Below are positions 43,001 to 52,560 of a DNA stretch of 64,000 nt, one piece after another (position 1 is the stretch's first letter; every line of letters starts with the position of its first letter). The position numbers and the translations under genes were made by a program. The notes beneath the pieces were generated by a model. It made no database searches. It saw only the letters and a program-made list of their open reading frames with translations, and was not told where the DNA came from. Source of the DNA: Enterovirga rhinocerotis (lineage in GTDB: Bacteria > Pseudomonadota > Alphaproteobacteria > Rhizobiales > Beijerinckiaceae); the NCBI RefSeq assembly GCF_004363955.1, contig NZ_SNZR01000015.1, positions 248,001 through 312,000 of the forward strand. The letters are read 5' to 3'.

Positions 43001-44185
43001 TCAGATCGCCTTGTCGGCCCGGAGCGCCTCGATCTCGGCGGGCGAATAGCCGAGTTCGGCGAGGATCTCGCCCGTGTGCTCGCCGGCCGCCGGCGGGTGG
43101 CGCTCGAGGCGCGCGGGCGTGCGCGAGAGGGTCACGGGCTGGCGCAGGAGGTGCAGGTCGCCGGCATGGGGCGAGGGGATCGTCCCGTGCGTCTCGAGGT
43201 GCTGCACCTGAGGGTCGGCGAAGACCTCGTCGATCGCATAGATCGGCCCGCAGGGAATGCCGGCGCCGTTGAGCCGGTCGACCCAGGTCGCGGTGTCCTC
43301 GGTCGCGATCACCTCCTGGATGAGCGCGTTGAGGCGGGCGCGGTTGGCCGAGCGGTCCTTGCCCGTCCTGAAGTCGGGCTCGTCGATGAGACGGTCGAGG
43401 CCGATCGCCCGCGCGAACCGCTCCCAGATCGCTTGGCCCGCGGTCGCGACGTTGAGATGGCCGTCGCGCGTCGTGAAGACGCCGGTCGGGATCGAGGTCG
43501 GGTGATCGTTGCCGGCCTGCTGGGGCACCTCGCCCTCGTTGAGCCAGCGCGCGGCTTGGAAATCGAGCATGAAGATCTGGGCCTGGAGCAGCGAGGTCTG
43601 CACCCATTGGCCTTCGCCCGAACGCTCGCGCTCGATCAGCGCGAGGAGGATGCCCTGGGCGCAGAAGATACCGGCCGAGAGATCGGCGAGCGGGACGCCC
43701 GCGCGGACCGGCCCTCCTCCGGGAAGGCCCGTGACCGACATCAGCCCGCCCATGCCCTGCGCCACCTGATCGAAGCCCGGCCGCTTGGCGTAGGGGCCAT
43801 CCTGGCCGAAGCCGGAGATCGAGGCGAGGATGATGCGCGGGTTGAGCGCCTTGAGGCTGTCGTAGTCGAAGCCGAGCTTCGCCTTCACGTCCGGCCGGAA
43901 ATTCTCGACGACGACGTCGGCATCCTCGACGAGGCGCCGGAAGACGGCGCGGCCCTGTTCGGATTTCATGTTGAGCGTCATGCCGCGCTTGTTGCGCTGC
44001 AGATTCTGGAAATCCGAGCCGAGGCGGTTGCCGGAATAATCCGCCGGGTCGATCTCCGGCGGCGTCTCGATCTTGACGACGTCGGCGCCCCAGTCGCCCA
44101 GCTGGCGCACGGCCGTCGGGCCCGAGCGGACGCGGGTCAGGTCGAGGACTTTGATTCCCTTGAGGGGTGCGAGAGGCGTTTCCAT
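43001..44185 (-). CDS. CaiB/BaiF-family (family III) CoA-transferase
   Basis: 394 residues. The family III pattern is plain: LKGIKVLDLTRVRSGPTAVRQLGDWGADVVKIE at the start, NKRGMTLNMKSEQGRAVFRRLVEDADVVVENFRPDV with the catalytic Asp in the VENFRPD/GFDYD region, and ISGFGQDGPYAKRPGFDQVAQGMGGLMSVTG. It moves CoA between carboxylic acids in the cytoplasm. ATG 44185 is the homology-supported start; the frame is open upstream but basic and unlike protein. Donor and acceptor are unknown; formyl-CoA, succinyl-CoA or itaconate-type systems are possible. Confidence 0.92.
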   Translation of the reverse strand: METPLAPLKGIKVLDLTRVRSGPTAVRQLGDWGADVVKIETPPEIDPADYSGNRLGSDFQNLQRNKRGMTLNMKSEQGRAVFRRLVEDADVVVENFRPDVKAKLGFDYDSLKALNPRIILASISGFGQDGPYAKRPGFDQVAQGMGGLMSVTGLPGGGPVRAGVPLADLSAGIFCAQGILLALIERERSGEGQWVQTSLLQAQIFMLDFQAARWLNEGEVPQQAGNDHPTSIPTGVFTTRDGHLNVATAGQAIWERFARAIGLDRLIDEPDFRTGKDRSANRARLNALIQEVIATEDTATWVDRLNGAGIPCGPIYAIDEVFADPQVQHLETHGTIPSPHAGDLHLLRQPVTLSRTPARLERHPPAAGEHTGEILAELGYSPAEIEALRADKAI

Positions 44186-44241
44186 GGCCCGACATTGCCC
44201 CGCCGGATCGCACCCGGCAACCGGCTCGACCCTCGGCGCCG

Positions 44242-44511
44242 TCAGATCGGAAGGTCGTCGGCGTCTTCTTCGAACTCGATCCCCACGGACGTACCGCACC
44301 GCCAGCGCACGGACCCGCAATAGACCTGTCCGCTACCGTCGAAGATCAGCATGAAGTTGTCGTGGTCAGGCGGCGGCGCCGTGAACTCGAGACGAGCGCC
44401 GCGCGAACTCACGTTGAGGACGGAGCAGGATAGGGCAGGGAAGCTGCTGCAATAGATTTTGGCCGTCAGATGGGTCGTTTGTCTGGCGACCGCGCGACGA
44501 TCGTGGAACAT
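44242..44511 (-). CDS. PilZ-domain protein
   Basis: 89 residues, a stand-alone PilZ domain. The first c-di-GMP motif is the RRAVAR start, and the second is NVSSRGARLEF (the N/DxSxxG motif). C-terminal strand pattern GSVRWRCGTSVGIEFEED is typical of the many short PilZ proteins of alphaproteobacteria. Arginine and Ser/Gly residues needed for c-di-GMP are present, so binding is plausible. It stands alone, with a GGDEF/EAL protein 10 kb away as a possible upstream signal source. Confidence 0.82.
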   Translation of the reverse strand: MFHDRRAVARQTTHLTAKIYCSSFPALSCSVLNVSSRGARLEFTAPPPDHDNFMLIFDGSGQVYCGSVRWRCGTSVGIEFEEDADDLPI

Positions 44512-44656
44512 GTCGCATACTCAGCCTCATGAACCATTCCAGCCTAAGGGCCAATGGTTAATGGCAGGTGCGCCGCGAGATGCGCGGCGCCCGGCCACGT
44601 GTCGGCTGAGCTTCATGGGCGCCGGGCGATGCGATCCCCGGCGCCCGGACGGGCTT

Positions 44657-45313
44657 TCAGGCCGCCTCGTCCCGCTTGCCGAGGCGCTTGTCGAGATAGG
44701 TGTCGACCGTCGTCATCAGCTCGTCGACCTTGCCGTCGAAGAAGTGGTTGGCGCCGTCCACGAGCTGGTGCTCGATCTGGATGCCCTTCTGGGTCTTCAC
44801 CTTCTCGATGACCGCCATCACCTCCTTGTGCGGCGCGACCCGATCCTCGGCGCCATGCACGAACAGGCCCGAGGAGGGGCAGGGCGCGAGGAAGGTGAAG
44901 TCGAACCGGTTCGCCGGCGCGGCGATCGAGATGAAGCCCTCGATCTCCGGCCGCCGCATCAGGAGCTGCATGCCGATCCAGGCCCCGAAGGACACGCCCG
45001 CGATCCAGCACGTGCGCGCTTCCGGATTGACCGCCTGCGCCCAGTCGAGCGCCGCGGCCGCATCCGACAGCTCGCCCTGGCCGTGGTCGAAATTGCCCTG
45101 GCTCCGGCCGACGCCGCGGAAATTGAAGCGGAGCGCCGAAAAGCCGCGATTCAGGAAGCCGTAGAACAGATTGTAGACGATCTGGTTGTTCATCGTGCCG
45201 CCGAATTGCGGATGCGGATGCAGCACGATTCCGATCGGTGCCCCCTTCTGCTTGGCGGGCTGGTAGCGTCCCTCGAGCCGCCCTGCCGGGCCGGTGAAGA
45301 CTACCTCTGGCAT
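44657..45313 (-). CDS. Alpha/beta hydrolase (YtxM/DUF-type serine hydrolase)
   Basis: 218 residues from ATG 45313, with GGAGG upstream; the GTG six bases earlier is too close to that site. LHPHPQFGGTMNNQIVYNLFYGFLNRGFSALRFNFRGVGRSQG is the typical opening of this esterase group. The nucleophile is Ser in GVSFGAW (about 106), Asp in VHGAEDRVAP, and His in GANHFFDGK. Probably a cytoplasmic carboxylesterase or peptidase-like hydrolase; substrate unknown. It is divergent from the SUF operon across a 250-base region holding the Irr-box-like sites, so it might share iron control. Confidence 0.88.
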   Translation of the reverse strand: MPEVVFTGPAGRLEGRYQPAKQKGAPIGIVLHPHPQFGGTMNNQIVYNLFYGFLNRGFSALRFNFRGVGRSQGNFDHGQGELSDAAAALDWAQAVNPEARTCWIAGVSFGAWIGMQLLMRRPEIEGFISIAAPANRFDFTFLAPCPSSGLFVHGAEDRVAPHKEVMAVIEKVKTQKGIQIEHQLVDGANHFFDGKVDELMTTVDTYLDKRLGKRDEAA

Positions 45314-45405
45314 ATCCACACACCTCCGAATCGACAGAATGCCGCAGCCGGAGGGGCGACGCCTGTGGCCGCCTTGACTCCCGGGCCTAACGGCGCCAAT
45401 TCTTC

Positions 45406-45420
45406 TTAGAATAGTTCTAA
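45406..45420. promoter_or_regulatory. Irr-box (ICE)-like palindrome, site 1
   Basis: TTAGAATAGTTCTAA: perfect TTAGAA-N3-TTCTAA palindrome, the form of the iron control element bound by Irr in Hyphomicrobiales. It lies 144 bases upstream of the first SUF gene in a locally AT-rich stretch. Confidence 0.65.
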
Positions 45421-45424
45421 TAGC

Positions 45425-45440
45425 TTAGACGTGTTCTAAA
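45425..45440. promoter_or_regulatory. Irr-box (ICE)-like palindrome, site 2
   Basis: TTAGACGTGTTCTAAA: TTAGAx-N3-TTCTAA with one mismatch. Its centre is 19 bases from the centre of site 1, just under two helical turns, so two Irr dimers could bind side by side. Confidence 0.6.
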
Positions 45441-45563
45441 CTGCGAAATTCGTCGCGAGCGTTCAGGGCCGGGAGGCCAGGAATGGCCGCTCGTACGAGA
45501 GGCAGATATCACGGCGGCGGGGGGCTATTGCAAGCTTTCCGTTGAGGCGGGTCGAAAGGTCTC

Positions 45564-46733
45564 GTGAATCACACTCGGACATATCTCGATCACAATGCGA
45601 CCTCTCCCCTCCGTCCGGAGGCGGTGAAGGCCGCCGCGTCCCTCGGCTTCGTCGGCAACCCGTCGTCGATCCACGCCGAAGGGCGGCGGGCCCGCGCCCT
45701 CGTGGAATCGGCCCGTGCGCGGATCGCGGCTCAACTCGGGGCGGCGCCCGGCGAGGTCATCCTCACGAGCGGAGCGAGCGAAGCCAACGCCACCGTGCTC
45801 CGTCCGGGGAGCCTGAGAGCGCTCGACGGGCGGCCGGTCGAGCGGCTCCTCATCGGGGGAACGGAGCATGCGTCCATCCTCGGCGGCCATCGCTTCCCCT
45901 CCGACGCCGTCTCGCTCGTGCGCGTGGACTCCCTCGGCCGGGTGGATGCCGAGGATCTGAGGGCTCGCCTCTCCGTCTCCGACGTCCCGACTCTCGTGAC
46001 GATCCAGATCGCGAACGGCGAGACCGGTGTGATCCAGCCGATCCGCGAGATCGCCGCCCTCGTCCACGAGGCGGGGGCCGTGCTCCACGCCGATGCGGCG
46101 CAAGCGTTCGGGCGGATGCCGCTCGACATGGCAGCGATCGGTGTCGATGCGATGAGCGTCTCCGGCCACAAGCTCGGCGGTCCTGCGGGGATCGGCGCCC
46201 TCGTGCTCCTGGCCGAACGGGTCGGGCCGGAGGCTGCCCTGTTGCATGGCGGCGGCCAGCAGAACGGGTTCAGGGCCGGCACCGAGAATGTCCTTGGGAT
46301 CGCGGGTTTCGCTGCGGCGAGCGAGGCGGCCCTCGCGAACCTCGCCCAGGACGGCACCCGCCTGATCGCGCTCCGGGACGCGGCCGAGCGCGTCGTGCGC
46401 CGCCGCACGCCCGACGCGGTCGTCTTCGGGGCAGGGGCTCCGCGGTTGTCGAACACGCTGTGTTTCGCCGTGCCCGGCATGAAGGCGGAAACGGCGCTGA
46501 TGGCCTTCGACCTCGCCGGTATCGCCGTCTCCTCCGGGGCGGCCTGCTCGTCGGGCAAGGTCGGCCGCTCCCACGTCCTCGCGGCGATGGGCGTGCCGGA
46601 GGGACTCGCCTCGGGTGCGATCCGGCTCAGCTTCGGCTGGACCTCGAAACAGCAGGACGTGGAGCGCTTCGAGGAGGCCTTCGCATCCGTGTTGCAACGC
46701 CTATATGACCGGAGACCGTCCGCCGCGGCGTAA
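45564..46733 (+). CDS. Cysteine desulfurase, IscS/NifS-like (first gene of SUF operon)
   Basis: 389 residues from a GTG at 45564. Class V aminotransferase fold: YLDHNATSPLRPEA at the start, PLP Lys203 in SGHKLGGP, and the sulfur-carrying Cys328 in SSGAACSSG. It takes sulfur from cysteine for Fe-S assembly. In many Hyphomicrobiales the SUF operon opens with such an IscS-like enzyme in addition to SufS. An Rrf2-type (IscR) gene that often precedes it is absent; Irr-box-like palindromes lie upstream instead. It is followed after 56 bases by sufB. Confidence 0.92.
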   Translation: MNHTRTYLDHNATSPLRPEAVKAAASLGFVGNPSSIHAEGRRARALVESARARIAAQLGAAPGEVILTSGASEANATVLRPGSLRALDGRPVERLLIGGTEHASILGGHRFPSDAVSLVRVDSLGRVDAEDLRARLSVSDVPTLVTIQIANGETGVIQPIREIAALVHEAGAVLHADAAQAFGRMPLDMAAIGVDAMSVSGHKLGGPAGIGALVLLAERVGPEAALLHGGGQQNGFRAGTENVLGIAGFAAASEAALANLAQDGTRLIALRDAAERVVRRRTPDAVVFGAGAPRLSNTLCFAVPGMKAETALMAFDLAGIAVSSGAACSSGKVGRSHVLAAMGVPEGLASGAIRLSFGWTSKQQDVERFEEAFASVLQRLYDRRPSAAA

Positions 46734-46789
46734 TCCGTACCGATTGACTGGATGAGAGATCCCGGCGCTGCCGGGTGGTGGAGAACGCG

Positions 46790-48258
<1,469 letters not shown>

Positions 48259-48262
<4 letters not shown>

Positions 48263-48783
48263 CGAGAGCGGCTCGCCACCCTGCTTGCTTTGCCGTCTTT
48301 GCGACCTTGCTGATCCCGAGCGCTGCTGTGGCGTGCACGTGCGCTGACAACTATGTGCAGCCCGGTCAGTCTGGACTGAAGTCCGAAGAGGGGCGAAAGA
48401 AGGCTCGGTTGGACAAGGCGCTGATCGTCGCAAAAGGCCGGATGCTTTCGGCGACCGTCGGTCGGGAGATCGTTTGGCCGACAGGCGCCGGGTTTGGCGA
48501 CAACATCGGCTCCAGTGTCGGCACATCTGCAAGGCCTGTATCTGCTCAGTTCGAGATCGCTGAGGTGATCAAAGGCAGCGTTGGCGGACGGGTTACACTG
48601 TGGTCGGGGCCGGGACGCGGCGAATGCGGTATCGGCGCAGTGCTGTTGGGAGCGGCTATGCAGGACGTGGACGTGAGCCTCGAACTCATTCCGGTCAAGG
48701 GCAGTCCTGACAACTACACGGTCGATATGTGCGGCTATATGGATGCCGAGAGGCCAAAATCTCCGAGCGCGAAGCCTCAGTAG
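48259..48783 (+). CDS. Exported TIMP/netrin-like (NTR-fold) protein in the SUF operon
   Basis: 174 residues from a GTG that overlaps the sufB stop by 4 bases (GTGA), so translation is coupled. A signal peptide (about 1-26, [15 protein letters not shown]) leaves a mature start at CTC, the CxC N-terminus of the tissue-inhibitor-of-metalloproteinase/NTR fold. The later [27 protein letters not shown] and a Cys near the end (VDMCGYMD) fit that fold. Bacterial members are mostly uncharacterised. It would be periplasmic or secreted, which is odd beside cytoplasmic Fe-S assembly genes. Codon use is less GC-biased than sufB and sufC, suggesting recent insertion. Confidence 0.65.
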
Positions 48784-48833
48784 GCGGAGGATTCGATGTT
48801 TAGGCGGCTTTTGCTCGTAGGGAGCGGTGGGTG

Positions 48834-49052
48834 ATGGCAACGGACAACATCGTCCTTGAACATCTGAGCGCCATCCGAGGCGACATCGCCATGATCAAGG
48901 ACGACATGCGTGGTTTGAAGGCAGAGATGACGTCTATCCGCCAGCACATCGCGGCGGTCATGACGCTCCAGGAGCACGATCACACGGATATCGCGATGAT
49001 CAAGGTTCGACTCGATCGGATCGAGCGCCGACTGGAGTTGGCCGACGGGTAG
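48834..49052 (+). CDS. Small coiled-coil protein, unknown function
   Basis: 72 residues. Heptad-like hydrophobic spacing runs through nearly all of it ([31 protein letters not shown] and [17 protein letters not shown]), so a parallel helical coiled coil is likely. No membrane span or catalytic motif. Similar short proteins are scattered in rhizobial genomes without known function. It lies between the TIMP-like gene and sufC, 50 bases after the former. Composition is lower in GC than neighbours, like the TIMP-like gene, so both may have arrived together. Confidence 0.6.
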   Translation: MATDNIVLEHLSAIRGDIAMIKDDMRGLKAEMTSIRQHIAAVMTLQEHDHTDIAMIKVRLDRIERRLELADG

Positions 49053-49149
49053 GGGGCGAGCCGGACGCGCCGATCGCAACCGGGACAGCCAAAACCATTT
49101 CCAGAACAATGATCTCGGCGGTGCCGGGAATACGGAACACGGAAAGCAA

Positions 49150-49899
49150 ATGCTCGAAATCAACAACCTCACCGTCCAGATCGAGGACAACCGCATCCTC
49201 AACGGCCTGTCGCTGAAGGTGGCCGACGGCGAAGTTGCGGCCATCATGGGGCCGAACGGCTCCGGCAAATCGACCCTCTCCTACGTCATCGCCGGCAAGG
49301 AGGATTACGAGGTCCTCGACGGCGAGATCCTCCTGGATGGCCAGAACCTCCTCGAGATGGAGGCCGACGAGCGCGCGGCGGCCGGGGTGTTCCTCGCCTT
49401 CCAGTATCCGCTGGAGATCCCCGGCGTCGGCACGATGACCTTCCTCAAGGCCGCGCTGAACGCGCAGCGCCGCGCCCGCGGCGAGGACGAGCTGACGACG
49501 CCCGACCTGATCAAGCGCGTCAACGCGGCGGGCGAGACGCTCGAGATCAAGAAGGACTTCCTCAAGCGCGCCCTCAATGTCGGCTTCTCGGGCGGCGAGA
49601 AGAAGCGCATGGAGATCCTGCAGATGGCTCTGCTGGAGCCGAAATTCTGCATCCTCGACGAGACCGATTCCGGCCTCGACATCGACGCGCTCCGCATCGT
49701 CTCCGAAGGCGTCAACACGCTGCGTTCGAAGGATCGCTCCTTCCTCGTCATCACGCACTATCAGCGCCTGCTCAACCACATCGTGCCCGACACCGTGCAC
49801 GTGATGGCGAACGGGCGCATCGTGAAGTCGGGCGGCAAGGAACTCGCGCTCGAACTCGAGGCCAACGGCTATGCCGATTACCGGCAGGAGGCCGCCTGA
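49150..49899 (+). CDS. sufC: Fe-S assembly ATPase SufC
   Basis: 249 residues. Walker [11 protein letters not shown] at 33-42, Q-loop [10 protein letters not shown], signature FSGGEKKR (about 146) and Walker [14 protein letters not shown] (about 167). The DETDSGLD form is typical of SufC rather than transporter ATPases. It drives conformational change of the SufBCD complex. It is separated from sufB by about 890 bases carrying two extra genes, and from sufD by 2 bases. Confidence 0.97.
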   Translation: MLEINNLTVQIEDNRILNGLSLKVADGEVAAIMGPNGSGKSTLSYVIAGKEDYEVLDGEILLDGQNLLEMEADERAAAGVFLAFQYPLEIPGVGTMTFLKAALNAQRRARGEDELTTPDLIKRVNAAGETLEIKKDFLKRALNVGFSGGEKKRMEILQMALLEPKFCILDETDSGLDIDALRIVSEGVNTLRSKDRSFLVITHYQRLLNHIVPDTVHVMANGRIVKSGGKELALELEANGYADYRQEAA

Positions 49900-49901
49900 C
49901 C

Positions 49902-51221
49902 ATGACCGAGGTCACGCAGATCAGGACGGCGGCCGAGACGGGTCTCGGCGACCTGTTCGACCGCCTCAAGGGTGGCCTGCCGGGCGACGTCGCAATCCGT
50001 GAGGCCGCGCTCGCCGGCTTTCGCGAACGCGGCCTGCCGCATCGGCGGGTCGAGGAGTTCAAGTACTTCGACCTGCGCGCGCTGATGCGCGAGGCGGCGC
50101 CGCCGGCCGAGCGCCCCAACGCGACGGAGATCGCCAAGGCCTTCAACCAGGCCAAGGCCTTCGCCTCCGTCCCCGCGTACCGGCTGACCTTCGTCAACGG
50201 CCACCTCGCGGCGAGCCTCAAGGAGGCCGAATCCTTCCCCTCGGGGATCGAGGTCGTCCCGTTCGAGCAGGCGCTCGGGGAGGGGCATCCCCTGCTCGCC
50301 TCCCTCGGGCGTGTGGAGGTTGCGCAGGGCAACCCGATCCTCGAGCTGAACACCGCCTTCATGAACGACGGCGCGGTGATCCGCGTCGCGGCCGGCGCGA
50401 CCCCCGACCAGCCGATCGCGCTTCGCTTCGTCTCCGCGGGGGAGACGGCCTTCTCGACTGCGACGCGCGTGCTCGTCGTCGTCGAGGCCGGCGCCAAGGT
50501 GACGCTGATCGAGAGCCACGAGGGGCCGGACGGCCTCGCCAACCAGACCAACACCGCGGTGGAGTTCGTCGTCGGCGACGGCGCGAGCGTCGATCACGTG
50601 CGCTTCAACGGCGAGGGGGCGGATGTGCTGTCCCTCTCGACGATCACCGCCACGCTCGGCGCTGACGTCTCGTTCTCGACCCATAACGCGCTCATCGGCT
50701 CGGCCGCGGCCCGCCATCAGGTCTTCCTCGCCTGCAAGGGCGAGAACTCGACGGTTCGGATCGACGGCATCTCCCTGCTGCGTGGGCGCCAGCATGCGGA
50801 TGCGACGCTCGTCGTCGATCATGCCGTGCCGCATTGCACGAGCCGCGAGACCTTCAAGACGATCCTCGACGGGGAGACGACCGGCGTCTTCCAGGGCAAG
50901 ATCGTCGTGCGTCCGCATGCCCAGAAGACCGATGGCGGCATGAAGTCCGACGCGCTCCTGCTCTCGGAGCGCGCCAGCATGAACAACAAGCCGGAGCTCG
51001 AGATCTTCGCCGACGACGTCGTCTGCGGGCATGGCGCGACTTGCGGCGCGCTCGACGACGAGCTGCTGTTCTACCTCAAGAGCCGCGGCCTGCCGAAGGC
51101 CGAGGCCGAGAGCCTGCTGCTCCAGGCCTTCGTCGGCCCGCCGATCGAGGCGATCGAGCACGAGGGCGTGCGCGACGCGCTGGTCGGGCGCGTGGAGGAG
51201 TGGCTTGCCGCCCGACGGTGA
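49902..51221 (+). CDS. sufD: Fe-S cluster assembly protein SufD
   Basis: 439 residues. The conserved opening RRVEEFKYFDLRAL (about 48-61) and the beta-helix core with late DETTGVFQGKIVVRPHAQKTDG-type pattern and ASMNNKPELEIFADDVVCGHGATCGALDDE define SufD, including the His and Cys of the GHGATCG segment. It pairs with SufB and SufC in the scaffold complex. A strong AGGAGG site lies within the end of sufC. The tail overlaps the predicted TTG start of the next gene. Confidence 0.96.
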   Translation: MTEVTQIRTAAETGLGDLFDRLKGGLPGDVAIREAALAGFRERGLPHRRVEEFKYFDLRALMREAAPPAERPNATEIAKAFNQAKAFASVPAYRLTFVNGHLAASLKEAESFPSGIEVVPFEQALGEGHPLLASLGRVEVAQGNPILELNTAFMNDGAVIRVAAGATPDQPIALRFVSAGETAFSTATRVLVVVEAGAKVTLIESHEGPDGLANQTNTAVEFVVGDGASVDHVRFNGEGADVLSLSTITATLGADVSFSTHNALIGSAAARHQVFLACKGENSTVRIDGISLLRGRQHADATLVVDHAVPHCTSRETFKTILDGETTGVFQGKIVVRPHAQKTDGGMKSDALLLSERASMNNKPELEIFADDVVCGHGATCGALDDELLFYLKSRGLPKAEAESLLLQAFVGPPIEAIEHEGVRDALVGRVEEWLAARR

Positions 51222-51858
51222 GACCGCGTCGCTGGCGCTGGAACCTGCCTCGGGTTACTCGCCGCGCGCCGCTCTTGCCGATCTCGTGGACGGGGCCTTT
51301 CGCGCGCGCCGTCTCCCGCGCCGCCGCGGGTCCGAGCCTCTCGGCTGGGGCTGGCAGGCGGCGATGGTCGCCCTCGCCGGCTTCGTCAGCGGGATCGACG
51401 TCTATGTCCGGGAGCCGTTCCGGGCCTCCGACCTTCCGCCGGGCGCGGAGGGTTGGCTGCCGCTGCTGAACGTCGTCGGCAACCCGGCCATCGCGATCCT
51501 GGTCTCGCTCGCCGTGTGGCTCCTGATGATCGGCGGCGGGCGGGTGATCTCCTTCGGGCGCTACGACGCACGCCGGCTCGGAAGCGGCCTCGCCTTCGGA
51601 TGGTGGGCTGCGACCCTGCCCATCCTCGGTGCGATTGCTCTCGGGATGGCGGTCGGCTTCGCCAGCGACACGATCGCCATCGTGGTCGCCTTTCTCGTGA
51701 CCGCGCACATGATCCCGAGCGTCGCCGAGGCCTGCGATCTCTCGATCGCCCAGGCCTTCGGCGTGACGATCCTCGGGCCGCTCGCCTTGATCCTTCTCGT
51801 CGTCCTAGGGCTGCTCGCTTTCGGCTTCTCGGCCAAGCTGCTCGGAATGCGGCCTTGA
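51205..51858 (+). CDS. Yip1-like multi-span membrane protein (first of tandem pair)
   Basis: 217 residues from a likely TTG at 51205, which has GGAGGAG upstream and overlaps the sufD end by 17 bases; no ATG is placed sensibly, so the start is uncertain. Five hydrophobic helices (about 54-72, 91-110, 128-146, 149-170, 187-208). [20 protein letters not shown] before the first span is basic. The distribution resembles Yip1/DUF1282 proteins, which are poorly understood in bacteria. Position within the SUF operon suggests co-expression, but a role in Fe-S assembly is not established. Confidence 0.6.
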   Translation: MPPDGETASLALEPASGYSPRAALADLVDGAFRARRLPRRRGSEPLGWGWQAAMVALAGFVSGIDVYVREPFRASDLPPGAEGWLPLLNVVGNPAIAILVSLAVWLLMIGGGRVISFGRYDARRLGSGLAFGWWAATLPILGAIALGMAVGFASDTIAIVVAFLVTAHMIPSVAEACDLSIAQAFGVTILGPLALILLVVLGLLAFGFSAKLLGMRP

Positions 51859-52508
51859 GCGAGCGGACTGCGTCGCTCGCGCCGGCTCCGCGCTACGGCT
51901 TGCCGATCGCCTTCCGCCATCTGGTGACCGGCGCCATGTCGCCCGTGCAGGCGATGCGCGAGACCCTCGCTGCCGGGATCGGCGAGGGGGCGCGGCTCGC
52001 GCTCTTCGTCGCCTTCGTGGCCTGCCTCGGCCTGGCCGATCCCGAAACCCGCGGGCTCGGGGCTGCGGCGGTCGCCAACGCGCTCGATCAGGAGACGCTC
52101 GCGCATGGGCTGCTGCTGCTGGCCGCGGGAGCCGCGATCATCGGCGTCGCGCTTCTGGCCGGCTACTGGACGGCTGCCGTCGCCGCTCTCGCGCTCTCCG
52201 GCTGGGGCTGGTCGCGCCCGAAGCTCGCGCGGATGCGCTCGGTCGTCGCCGTCAGCGCCTGGATCTCCCTGCTGCCGACCGTGGCCGTGAAGCTGGTCGC
52301 GCTCGCCGCCCTTCCGCCGGGGATGATCGCGGCCGATCCGCCGAGCCTCTATTCGGCGATCGAGGCGGCGATGGTCGTGCCCTATTTCGCCGCCTGCCTC
52401 GGCGCCGCCTTCCGGCTCGGGGTGTGGCGATCGCTCGCCGTCGCAACTTTGGTCAACGGCGCGTTTTATCTCCTCGTGATCATCCTCTATGTCGTGGCGC
52501 CAGCGTGA
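51855..52508 (+). CDS. Yip1-like multi-span membrane protein (second of tandem pair)
   Basis: 217 residues from a TTG that overlaps the previous stop (TTGA at 51855-51858), the same length as its neighbour. AFRHLVTGAMSPVQAMRETLAAG is the amphipathic start seen in Yip1-domain proteins, followed by five hydrophobic spans (about 46-62, 79-100, 103-120, 134-155, 173-215). Similarity to the preceding protein is in layout more than in sequence, so they may form a heteromeric pair. sufS starts 52 bases later. Confidence 0.62.
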   Translation: MSERTASLAPAPRYGLPIAFRHLVTGAMSPVQAMRETLAAGIGEGARLALFVAFVACLGLADPETRGLGAAAVANALDQETLAHGLLLLAAGAAIIGVALLAGYWTAAVAALALSGWGWSRPKLARMRSVVAVSAWISLLPTVAVKLVALAALPPGMIAADPPSLYSAIEAAMVVPYFAACLGAAFRLGVWRSLAVATLVNGAFYLLVIILYVVAPA

Positions 52509-52560
52509 TGGCCGCCGCGACCATTGCCATTTGCAGCAGGCCGGGAGGCCGCTTCCGCGC

